From assembly GCA_018671205.1 (NCBI GenBank), contig JABHIC010000286.1:1-9062 (forward strand): a stretch of 9,062 nucleotides of DNA, in the 5' to 3' direction. A program made the position numbers and the translations under genes. Shown one piece after another: positions 1 through 5,833 of the stretch. The notes beneath the pieces were generated by a model, which saw only the letters and a program-made list of their open reading frames with translations, had not been told where the DNA came from and did not search any database. This stretch comes from Gammaproteobacteria bacterium. Its GTDB lineage: Bacteria > Pseudomonadota > Gammaproteobacteria > GCF-002020875. Numbering within the stretch: position 1 is the first letter of the stretch; every line of letters begins with the position of its first letter.

Positions 1-272
1 ACCACCAGTTGAATCGGCTGCTCGGTCACCTGCGCCACGGCCTCTTCAATCAGCTGAGCCCCAGCCGGGGTCGCACCGGAACCAATCAGCACCACGCCAC
101 TCCTGGTCACCACAAACCCCAACGTATTATTCAGCCCATGATTCTCTGCTCTGCGCGGTCCAATTTCACCAACGATCGCATAGACCTGGTCGGTCACAGG
201 CGCTACCACCAACTCAAATGGCGCTGAAAATGCCGCATTCGATAGCAGCAGGAGAAGCAGAAAACCTCCCAT
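1..272 (-). CDS. Exported metallo-beta-lactamase-fold hydrolase, N-terminal part (runs off the window)
   Basis: Only the first 90 codons are present; the gene continues beyond base 1. From ATG 272 the product opens with a hydrophobic stretch (six leucines) ending in SNAAFSA, a good signal peptide core, so export is expected. The mature part (VYAIVGEIGPR, ENHGLNNTLGFVV, VVLIGSG, then QPIQLVV at the edge) matches my memory of the first strands of metallo-beta-lactamase-fold proteins, including a periplasmic group common in sulfur-oxidising proteobacteria. The metal-binding HxHxDH region is outside the window, so activity and substrate cannot be judged. An oddity is LIGSG, where the fold usually has LIDSG or LIDTG. 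The start is uncertain: GGAG lies only 4 bases before ATG 272. An in-frame ATG at 350, inside the upstream MITE, would add the basic residues KRRR before the leucines but has no ribosome site. Before the MITE inserted, a GTG in the last arsR codons could have been the start. Confidence 0.7.
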   Translation of the reverse strand, partial: MGGFLLLLLLSNAAFSAPFELVVAPVTDQVYAIVGEIGPRRAENHGLNNTLGFVVTRSGVVLIGSGATPAGAQLIEEAVAQVTEQPIQLV

Positions 273-286
273 AACTCTCCGTCGTT

Positions 287-288
287 TA
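287..288. repeat. Target-site duplication TA, left copy
   Basis: TA directly outside the left inverted repeat; with the copy at 451-452 it gives the duplicated dinucleotide target. Two bases are weak evidence alone, but the position is fixed by the perfect ends of the inverted repeats. Confidence 0.55.
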
Positions 289-450
289 GGTGGCTGTCCA
301 AGAATAGAAGTCGTAGCGAGGGAAAGCTGATTTGAGACAGATTTTGTCATCGTTTGAGGCGAATAGCACCGCTATTTAACAAAAAGGATGGTGAAATATA
401 GCCAAATTCAGCTTTTCCGCAGTAGACTCTTCTATTCTCGGACAGCCACC
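289..450. mobile_element. MITE-like element, 162 bp, TA target duplication
   Basis: Both ends read inward as GGTGGCTGTCC, then A (left) or G (right), then AGAATAGAAG: 22-bp terminal inverted repeats (289-310 and 429-450) with one mismatch. Similarity continues inward more loosely through a shared GGAAA/GCTGA/TTT block (about 321-333 and 404-418). A TA dinucleotide flanks each side (287-288 and 451-452), as expected for a TA target duplication. There is no room for a transposase, and the centre has a small dyad (AATAGC-ACC-GCTATT, 362-376). This is the structure of a non-autonomous miniature element mobilised in trans. TA targets suit IS630/Tc1-mariner or the IS427 group of IS5, but I cannot assign a family from the ends alone. 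It sits between arsR and the hydrolase gene and forms part of the arsR stop codon. Confidence 0.8.
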
Positions 451-797
451 TAGGCACAACAGATCCCCCCGGGTCGATTAGGCATCTCGGCAAGTGCAAG
501 CGCATCACTGGAAAATGGCTCCTCCTGAGCAACACCGTTCACGGTGCTCTGTAAAACCTCACTCACCCATCCGGGCAGATCCGGATGGATACGGTAGTAG
601 ATCCACAAACCCTCCTTATGATCAGCGACCAACCTGGCCTTGCGCAGTGCGCCCAGATGATGGGAGATCTTGGGTTGCGGTAGTGCAATCGCATGGGTCA
701 ACTCACAGACACAAAGTTCTCCCTGTTGAAGCAACAGAGAGAGGCAGCGTAGCCGAGTGGGGTCAGAGAGCGCCTTGAAAAATTGGGGGACATCCAT
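450..797 (-). CDS. arsR: ArsR/SmtB-family metalloregulatory repressor, arsenite type
   Basis: A 115-residue winged-helix repressor of normal family size. FFKALSDPTRLRCLSLL (6-22) is the standard ArsR opening. ELCVCEL (27-33) carries the Cys-x-Cys pair (C29, C31) that binds arsenite or antimonite in the E. coli-type ArsR. LTHAIALPQPKISHHLGAL (33-51) is the helix-turn-helix, with the wing around LWIYYRI. The C-terminus ends GGICCA, adding a vicinal pair C113-C114 like the C-terminal cysteines used by the Acidithiobacillus ferrooxidans ArsR. Metal binding should release DNA. ATG 797 is preceded by AGAGG (807-811) at 9 bases. A dyad just upstream (811-832) is a likely self-operator. The MITE supplies the final base of its TAG stop; before insertion the stop would have been TAA. 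No arsenic pump or reductase is in the window, so the inducer is inferred from the cysteines only. Confidence 0.88.
   Translation of the reverse strand: MDVPQFFKALSDPTRLRCLSLLLQQGELCVCELTHAIALPQPKISHHLGALRKARLVADHKEGLWIYYRIHPDLPGWVSEVLQSTVNGVAQEEPFSSDALALAEMPNRPGGICCA
451..452. repeat. Target-site duplication TA, right copy
   Basis: TA directly outside the right inverted repeat. On the minus strand these two bases are the first two of the arsR stop codon TAG; the G comes from the element end. Confidence 0.55.
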
Positions 798-810
798 ATC
801 TACAAACCTC

Positions 811-832
811 TATATCTAAATTCATAGATATA
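811..832. promoter_or_regulatory. Dyad operator candidate upstream of arsR
   Basis: TATATCTA-AATTCA-TAGATATA is a perfect inverted repeat with 8-bp arms and a 6-bp centre, starting at the edge of the arsR ribosome site. ArsR-family repressors bind AT-rich dyads of this size overlapping their own promoters, so autoregulation is the natural reading. Binding is inferred. Confidence 0.6.
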
Positions 833-848
833 GTACCTCAAACAGTAT

Positions 849-865
849 CCACGGTTCAACCGTGG
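849..865. promoter_or_regulatory. 17-bp perfect palindrome in the divergent promoter region
   Basis: CCACGGTT-C-AACCGTGG has 8-bp perfect arms around one base. As RNA it could not fold fully because the loop is too small, and there is no T-run, so a protein-binding site is more likely than a terminator. It lies midway between arsR and the gene at 927 and differs in sequence from the arsR dyad, which suggests a second regulator. The bound factor is unknown. Confidence 0.5.
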
Positions 866-890
866 CAGTCTGAATGGCTACATTCTGTCA

Positions 891-905
891 TAATAGAGAC
901 TATTA
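891..905. promoter_or_regulatory. Dyad upstream of the orphan gene
   Basis: TAATAG-AGA-CTATTA is a perfect inverted repeat with 6-bp arms, ending 9 bases before the ribosome site (AGGGGAGAG, 915-923) of the gene starting at 927. It would sit near the transcription start, as an operator or within an AT-rich promoter. The sequence is low complexity, so chance is possible. Confidence 0.35.
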
Positions 906-926
906 CTATTTATCAGGGGAGAGACT

Positions 927-1751
927 ATGCCGCGGAAGAGGTCTGAGGAGTTGGTTACAGTTAATGGTGAGATGGCTGAATATTGGTTTAAATTTTTACA
1001 GTTAAGCCCTGATTATGAGCGCTATTGCAAATATCGCCGAACGGATGTGGCAACAGCTGAGGAATATAGTGACCCTCTGATGCTTACTCGAATGGAGCTG
1101 TTATATAAAGATTTTGGGGATCTGTATACAACCTCTTTCGATGATTGGTTTAATGCCCCATTAGGGAAATCATCAGCGGAGTATTTCACAGACAGAGTTA
1201 CCATGACACGCGGCTGGTATCTATTCGGACACCCGAAGGATAGTGTTAGCAGTATGCCATTTTCGGCATTTGGTGACATCAAGAAGCTGAAGCGCGCTGT
1301 CACAGGGGATAAAGCGGCCGACAAAGAGATTCGTCGTTTTAATAAAGATGAGTTTCATTTTCACAAAAGCGAGAACATTCGCTACCTAAAGATTGATACC
1401 AGTGTACATCCGGAAAACCTGCTCGCCCAGTTCGGTTTATATTTAGAAACGGTGAAGGAGGAGCGGGAAAAGGCTCTTCGTAAGCGAGAAGATTTCCCTA
1501 ATTATGCGATCCGCTATGCCTACAGAGGGAACTGGAACCAGAGAACAGCCCACACGTTTGACAAAATCATCGCACTCCATAGACAGCAAAACAGTGGTAT
1601 CAAGATTTCACAGATGACAGAAAAGCATTTTAGAGCGCTTAAGATGTTTGGTAACCTGGCAGCATTGAGAGTGTCCGCTCAAAAACTATATACAGAAGGG
1701 CAAAACATCATCAATGGCGTATTAGATGGTGCTTTTCCCATCCGTGAATAA
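927..1751 (+). CDS. Hypothetical protein, 274 residues, unrecognised
   Basis: I do not recognise a family. The start at ATG 927 is supported by AGGGGAGAG at 915-923. The protein is soluble, with no signal peptide or membrane segment. The N-terminal third is aromatic-rich (EYWFKFLQLSPDYERYCKY, 18-36) and followed by an acidic-aromatic stretch (LLYKDFGDLY, FDDWF, 58-75). The central part has lysine/arginine-rich segments (KKLKRA at 119-124; KEIRRFNKDEFHFHK). The region around 175-187 is highly charged (VKEEREKALRKRE) and could be a helix or coiled coil. The last third (FDKIIALHRQQNSGIKISQM onward) is basic and probably helical. Overall it looks like a basic cytoplasmic protein that might bind nucleic acid, but no motif proves that. 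It is AT-richer than its neighbours, diverges from arsR, and converges on the histidine kinase gene with 31 bp between stops, suggesting a small acquired region. Confidence 0.75.
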   Translation: MPRKRSEELVTVNGEMAEYWFKFLQLSPDYERYCKYRRTDVATAEEYSDPLMLTRMELLYKDFGDLYTTSFDDWFNAPLGKSSAEYFTDRVTMTRGWYLFGHPKDSVSSMPFSAFGDIKKLKRAVTGDKAADKEIRRFNKDEFHFHKSENIRYLKIDTSVHPENLLAQFGLYLETVKEEREKALRKREDFPNYAIRYAYRGNWNQRTAHTFDKIIALHRQQNSGIKISQMTEKHFRALKMFGNLAALRVSAQKLYTEGQNIINGVLDGAFPIRE

Positions 1752-1769
1752 CCACGTTAAGGAGCATTG

Positions 1770-1792
1770 AAAGCACTCTGTTTCAGCGCTTT
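1770..1792 (-). terminator. Weak hairpin between convergent genes, possible terminator
   Basis: Read on the minus strand, AAAGCGCT and AGTGCTTT pair over 8 positions with one G-U wobble around a 7-base loop; the kinase stop codon lies in the loop side. There is no real U-run after it. On the plus strand the same stem has an A-C mismatch. It could slow polymerase at the end of the kinase gene, but support is modest. Confidence 0.3.
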
Positions 1793-4128
1793 GATCCAGC
1801 AGTAATAAAATTATTCAGAACCCGCCGCAGTTGCGGCTTATCAATGGGCTTTTCAAGGAAACCATCGCACCCCGCTTCATTAAAGGCATCACGATGTTCC
1901 TGCATTACATTCGCGGTCAGCGCAATGATTGGTGTGGTCAGCCCCTGCTTACGCAGCGTGCGGGTAGCCTCTATCCCATCCATCACCGGCATCTGCATAT
2001 CCATCAGAATGAGATCAAAACTCTCCCTAGTTGCCTGCTCAACGGCCTCCCTCCCATTATTTGCCACAGAGACGGTCAACCCCAGAGCTTGTAAAATTCT
2101 GCGCTCTAGTAGCTGAAGCTCAGGGGTATCTTCGACCACAAGCACCTTACCCGTGAATTTTTCATCCAGAACGGATTGCCTCTCTGAATCCCCTTCCCCC
2201 TGCTGCAGACAGACCTCACTGGGCCGGTAGGGTAAAACCAGCTCAAAAATAGACCCCTTCCCCTCTATACTGGAAAGATCAATATATCCCGCCATCAAAT
2301 CAGCCAGATTTTCAGAAATATAGAGCCCGAGGCCACTCCCACCAAAGCGGCGTGAAATGGAGTTATCTCCCTGTTGGAAACGTTGAAACAGGCCATCCAT
2401 GGTCTCCGGAGACATGCCAATACCGCTATCTTTTACCTGGAAGATCAAATTGTCATCCTCCACCCACGTGGTCAGTTTCACCTCGCCCTCTTCGGTAAAT
2501 TTAATCGCGTTACCGAGCAGGTTGATCAGAATCTGTCCAATGCGCTGACCATCACCCAACAAAAGATGCTCTTCATGGTTCTTTTGAACCATTTGAAACT
2601 CCAGCCCAGCATCTTTTACCCGAGTCGAAAGCATATATTCAATATCGTGAAGAAGGAGAGAGAGGTCATAGGGGCTCTCTTCAATAGTAAACCTGCCAGA
2701 CTCAATCTTTGACATATCCAGAATATCATTGACCAGAGCCAGTTGTGAACGGCCCGCCATCTCAATGGCGTAGATCAACTCCTTCTTCGCTGTATCCCCC
2801 TCCTGCTCAGCAAGAAACTCACTGTTGCCAATAATTGAGGTAAGTGGCGTGCGCAGCTCATGACTCATACTGGCAAGGAATTCCGATTTAGCCTGATTAG
2901 AGGCTTCTGCCTCTTTAGCAATCATCTCCTGTTGATGGCTGCGACTCACCGCAGCCTCTACGGCACGTCGCTCACTAATATCTCGCATAATCGCAGTAAC
3001 AAAACGTTCCCCTTCAACCTCCCACCCAGAGAGGGAGAGCTCAATGGGAAACTCTCTCCCCTTTTGATCAACCGCCTCTACCTCAAACCCCATCTTCAGA
3101 GAGGCATTTTGTTGATCCGTATCCATATGGTCATCAAAAGCACTGTGGTGAGGTTGATGATAGCGTGCTGGCATCAGCCGGGTTAACTGCTCGCCAACCA
3201 TCTCATCGGCACTATAACCGAACATATTCACAGCACCATCATTCCATAGCGTAATACAACCGCTCTGATCCACCGTTATAATCCCATCCTGAGCAGTTTT
3301 AGTTACCGCCTTGAATCTTGCCTGACTCTTCTTCAGTGCCTGTGTTCGCTCGATAACCTTCTCCTCAAGATTATCTCGCGCCAGAGCCAGTGCATTCTCT
3401 ACACGTAACAGGCGATTCATATAGAGATGGAATGCGATCATGGCGAGCAGACCGATGAGAACGGTAAAACCGATAAAGAGGTTACGCTTTTCAAGAATTA
3501 CCGCAACCTCTTGATTGTACAGCTCAAGCGGCAGTGAAACCCGGATCCCCCCACGGATATCCCCTACTTGATAACCTTGACTCCGGTGACAATTCAGGCA
3601 AGACTTCTCGGTGACAAGTGCCCCCATATAGTTGAGCCTTCCTCCCTGCTGATCCTGTTCAAAACGGTAGTAGGTACGCTGTTTGGGGTTCTTCTCGAAA
3701 GATTCAAGTGCCTCCGTCTCAAAGAGATCAGGCTGATTGTCCGGATTAAGCGGCTTGAGGCTAGTAATTCGGTAGTAATAGCGACCCGTCTGGTTCGCCA
3801 ACTCCGAGATCTGGCGCGTCATCCAGGCAGGATTGATCTTGATCAGCATCTCCTGGTTACTATCCAGGATATGGTTCTCCTTCAGATAGGGGTTAGGCTC
3901 AATACCGGCCCTCTTTTTGACAAAGATACCACCAAACTTCGCATTCCAGCGTCGCGCGATCACCATATTGTTGAAATGGGCTGCCGCCTCATTCACTACC
4001 GCCTGGTGAGCCAGTGAGAGGTGGCGCTCGCTATAGCTGGATATTACCCAGGAGATGCCAACGACAACCATAACCACAAGAAGTGGGAAAATAAGCTGGC
4101 TCTTCAGGCGGGTAGGATAGATTCTCAT
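1783..4128 (-). CDS. Hybrid sensor histidine kinase with Tll0287-like (DUF3365) haem sensor
   Basis: A 781-residue inner-membrane kinase. Order: membrane helix about 11-31; periplasmic sensor 32-216 with SCLNCH (C177, C180, H181), a CxxCH c-type haem motif inside a Tll0287-like domain; second membrane helix about 217-237; coiled linker 238-270; PAS 271-385; HisKA with H423 in MSHELRTP; HATPase with the N-box ending at N540, DSGIGM (567-572) and FGGSGLGL; receiver domain from about 661 with E666, D667, phosphoacceptor D710, T738 and K760. No Hpt domain follows, so phosphate must pass to a separate Hpt or the receiver acts as an internal control. Redox, haem ligand (NO, CO, O2) or light-related signals are plausible from the family but not shown. 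No response regulator is adjacent. ATG 4128 puts the first helix at the usual place; the ribosome site is weak (GGTG). It lies 126 bp downstream of thyA on the same strand and probably has its own promoter. Confidence 0.9.
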   Translation of the reverse strand: MRIYPTRLKSQLIFPLLVVMVVVGISWVISSYSERHLSLAHQAVVNEAAAHFNNMVIARRWNAKFGGIFVKKRAGIEPNPYLKENHILDSNQEMLIKINPAWMTRQISELANQTGRYYYRITSLKPLNPDNQPDLFETEALESFEKNPKQRTYYRFEQDQQGGRLNYMGALVTEKSCLNCHRSQGYQVGDIRGGIRVSLPLELYNQEVAVILEKRNLFIGFTVLIGLLAMIAFHLYMNRLLRVENALALARDNLEEKVIERTQALKKSQARFKAVTKTAQDGIITVDQSGCITLWNDGAVNMFGYSADEMVGEQLTRLMPARYHQPHHSAFDDHMDTDQQNASLKMGFEVEAVDQKGREFPIELSLSGWEVEGERFVTAIMRDISERRAVEAAVSRSHQQEMIAKEAEASNQAKSEFLASMSHELRTPLTSIIGNSEFLAEQEGDTAKKELIYAIEMAGRSQLALVNDILDMSKIESGRFTIEESPYDLSLLLHDIEYMLSTRVKDAGLEFQMVQKNHEEHLLLGDGQRIGQILINLLGNAIKFTEEGEVKLTTWVEDDNLIFQVKDSGIGMSPETMDGLFQRFQQGDNSISRRFGGSGLGLYISENLADLMAGYIDLSSIEGKGSIFELVLPYRPSEVCLQQGEGDSERQSVLDEKFTGKVLVVEDTPELQLLERRILQALGLTVSVANNGREAVEQATRESFDLILMDMQMPVMDGIEATRTLRKQGLTTPIIALTANVMQEHRDAFNEAGCDGFLEKPIDKPQLRRVLNNFITAGSKR

Positions 4129-4254
4129 CTATGCACCACGAACAGGCCACCGAGATGAATCAAAATTTAGGCAAAAATCAGACATACAGGGACTATATCA
4201 CAACCATTGTGGCAGCTTAATTCATATAATTAACCATATACTTCCCCTAATCTT

Positions 4255-5079
4255 TCACACCGCCACCGGGGCCTTGATACCCGCTTGAGGGTTATAGTCT
4301 ACGAGTTCAAAATCCTCGAACTCATAATCATAAATTGATTCTGGCCTACGCTTTATAACCAATTTTGGCAGCTTTGTAGGCGTGCGTTCCAACTGCCTGT
4401 TTACCTGCTCAAGATGGTTGGAGTAAATATGGGCGTCTCCAATGGAAACCGTCAGCTCTCCAACCTCAAGATCACAATGGTGCGCCAACACATGAACCCA
4501 AAGCGCCGCCTGGGCAATATTGAAGGGGTTACCCAGAAATAGATCATTGGAGCGAATCGTCATCATCAAGCTAAGTTTGTTGCCTGCCACATAAAATTGA
4601 TAAAGCAGATGACAGGGTGGAAGAGCCATTTTCCCGTTTTTCACATTCTCCTGTGGACTTACCGTCTCATCCGGCAGGTACTCAACATTCCAGCCGTGGA
4701 AAAGGATACGGCGACTGTCTGGATTATTTTTCAGGGTATCAATAACGTAATCAATCTGATTGATGGTGCCTCCATCTTTGGTTGGCCACGCAGTCCACTG
4801 TTTCCCGTAGATAGGCCCCAGGTCTCCCTCCTCGGTTGCCCACTCATTCCAGATCGTTGCCTTAAGCTCATTGATATTAGTGCTGCCCGAAACAAACCAC
4901 TTCCACTCATGAAAAACAGAGGGAAAATGAACCTTCTTTGTCGTTAATAGAGGAAAGCCCTCAGCCAGATCCATCTTAATCTGGCGTCCAAACACAGACC
5001 GTGTGCCCGTGCCTGTTCTATCCCCTTTTTGAACCCCACTTTCAAGAACATCTCTCAACAAATCTAAATACTGCTTCAC
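4255..5079 (-). CDS. thyA: Thymidylate synthase
   Basis: ThyA methylates dUMP to dTMP with methylenetetrahydrofolate, releasing dihydrofolate. The 274-residue protein is about ten longer than the E. coli enzyme. All catalytic positions are present with a constant offset of ten from E. coli: C156 in ALPPCH (nucleophile), R176 and D179 in RSNDLF, N187 in PFNIA, H217 and Y219 in DAHIYSNH. RTGTGT (21-26) is the phosphate-binding loop and the C-terminus ends KAPVAV as in the family. It differs from the E. coli type by an extra segment before the active cysteine (LPDETVSPQENVKNGK, 135-150) and by FLGNPFN instead of FLGLPFN. The start is GTG 5079, set by a full AGGAGGT (5086-5092) six bases upstream and by the family N-terminus KQYLDLL. 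It diverges from folA, whose product recycles the dihydrofolate. Confidence 0.97.
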   Translation of the reverse strand: MKQYLDLLRDVLESGVQKGDRTGTGTRSVFGRQIKMDLAEGFPLLTTKKVHFPSVFHEWKWFVSGSTNINELKATIWNEWATEEGDLGPIYGKQWTAWPTKDGGTINQIDYVIDTLKNNPDSRRILFHGWNVEYLPDETVSPQENVKNGKMALPPCHLLYQFYVAGNKLSLMMTIRSNDLFLGNPFNIAQAALWVHVLAHHCDLEVGELTVSIGDAHIYSNHLEQVNRQLERTPTKLPKLVIKRRPESIYDYEFEDFELVDYNPQAGIKAPVAV

Positions 5080-5119
5080 GACTTTACCTCCTACTTGTCT
5101 TTAACATTTCACCTGAGCA

Positions 5120-5148
5120 GATGACAAAAACCCACCTCAAAGGTCATC
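5120..5148. promoter_or_regulatory. Dyad in the thyA leader region
   Basis: GATGAC (5120-5125) and GTCATC (5143-5148) form a perfect 6-bp inverted repeat separated by 17 bases, just downstream of the candidate -10 of thyA. It could be a half-site pair for a regulator or a leader hairpin. The arms are short and it may be chance. Confidence 0.25.
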
Positions 5149-5175
5149 GTTATGCGCTATTCCCAAATCGGTCAA
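5149..5175 (-). promoter_or_regulatory. Possible thyA promoter
   Basis: On the minus strand TTGACC (5170-5175) is followed after 15 bases by CATAAC (5149-5154), about 55 bp upstream of the thyA ribosome site. The -35 is good, the -10 fair and the spacer short, so this is only a candidate. Confidence 0.25.
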
Positions 5176-5322
5176 TCCGTGGCTGAATTCTATACCGCTC
5201 ACACCCGGCATTTGTCATTAAATACACTCTTTCTTGTTGTCTTTCCCTCGAGTTTTACCCTACACTGGTTCAATGCAAGTGACCTACGTTGGAACAAAAT
5301 TGACAAAACACGGTGTCGTGGC

Positions 5323-5823
5323 TTGAGTAACCCACCCACCATTACTCTGATTGCTGCGATGGCCAAAGAGCGGGTGATCGGTATGAAAAATGGCCTGCCT
5401 TGGGAGCTGCCCGCCGATATGAGGCACTTTCGACAGCAGACGATGGGGAAGCCCATTCTGATGGGCAGAAAAACCTTCGATTCGATTGGTCGCCCACTCC
5501 CCGGACGGCAAAATATTGTGATTACCCGGGATCAACAGTTACAAATTGCGGGATGTGATGTGGTCAGCTCTATCGCAGCGGCGCTGAGGGCCGCGGGAGA
5601 GGCGGATGAGGTGATGATCATGGGTGGCGCCTCTTTCTATCAACAGATGTTGCCACAGGCTCAACGCATGGTACTGACCTTTATTGATCTGGAGATTGAG
5701 GGCGATGCCTGGTTTCCGCAGTGGGAGCCATCAGAGTGGAGAGAGACGAGGCGCGAGGATTGCCCTGCCGATGAAAAGAACCGCTGGCCCCACCACTTTG
5801 TAGAGATGGAGCGAATCGGCTAG
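5323..5823 (+). CDS. folA: Dihydrofolate reductase, apparent TTG start
   Basis: Reduces dihydrofolate to tetrahydrofolate with NADPH. From TTG 5323 the product has 166 residues (E. coli FolA has 159). TITLIAAMAKERVIG matches the first strand; LPWELPADM contains the catalytic acid D32 (E. coli D27); MGRKTFDSIGRPLPGR is the NADPH-binding segment; IMGGASFYQQ is the glycine pair of the cofactor site; LTFIDLEIEGDAWFP closes the fold. There is no ATG at the right place: the next in-frame ATG (5359) would cut off the first strand, and the reading frame open back to 5152 adds 57 residues of low-quality sequence. TTG 5323 gives MSNPPTITLIAAM, a normal FolA beginning, though only a weak GGTG ribosome site precedes it. 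folA is divergent from thyA and convergent with apaH, leaving 10 bp between the stops. Confidence 0.93.
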   Translation: MSNPPTITLIAAMAKERVIGMKNGLPWELPADMRHFRQQTMGKPILMGRKTFDSIGRPLPGRQNIVITRDQQLQIAGCDVVSSIAAALRAAGEADEVMIMGGASFYQQMLPQAQRMVLTFIDLEIEGDAWFPQWEPSEWRETRREDCPADEKNRWPHHFVEMERIG

Positions 5824-5833
5824 GAAGCGCCTA

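Noticed and set aside
347..535. 62-codon minus-strand frame across the element and the arsR 3' end
   Set aside because: It overlaps arsR in another frame, has no family resemblance and runs through the MITE inverted repeat.
849..865. Reading the CCACGGTT palindrome as a terminator
   Set aside because: A one-base centre cannot form a proper hairpin loop, there is no T-run, and both flanking genes start, not end, here.
3568..4017. 149-codon plus-strand frame opposite the histidine kinase
   Set aside because: Shadow of a well-supported gene; the kinase domains on the minus strand are unmistakable.
4199..4211. CACAA-CCA-TTGTG dyad between thyA and the kinase gene
   Set aside because: Arms of only 5 bp, no T-run, no clear promoter context; too weak to call.
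5300..5305. Perfect TTGACA -35 box just before folA
   Set aside because: A -10 at normal distance would fall on or inside the start codon and the sequence there (TTGAGT) is poor; likely chance.
5152..5322. Upstream extension of the folA reading frame to ATG 5152 (57 extra residues)
   Set aside because: The added residues match nothing in FolA, cover the divergent control region, and FolA homologues begin close to the TITLIAAM strand.
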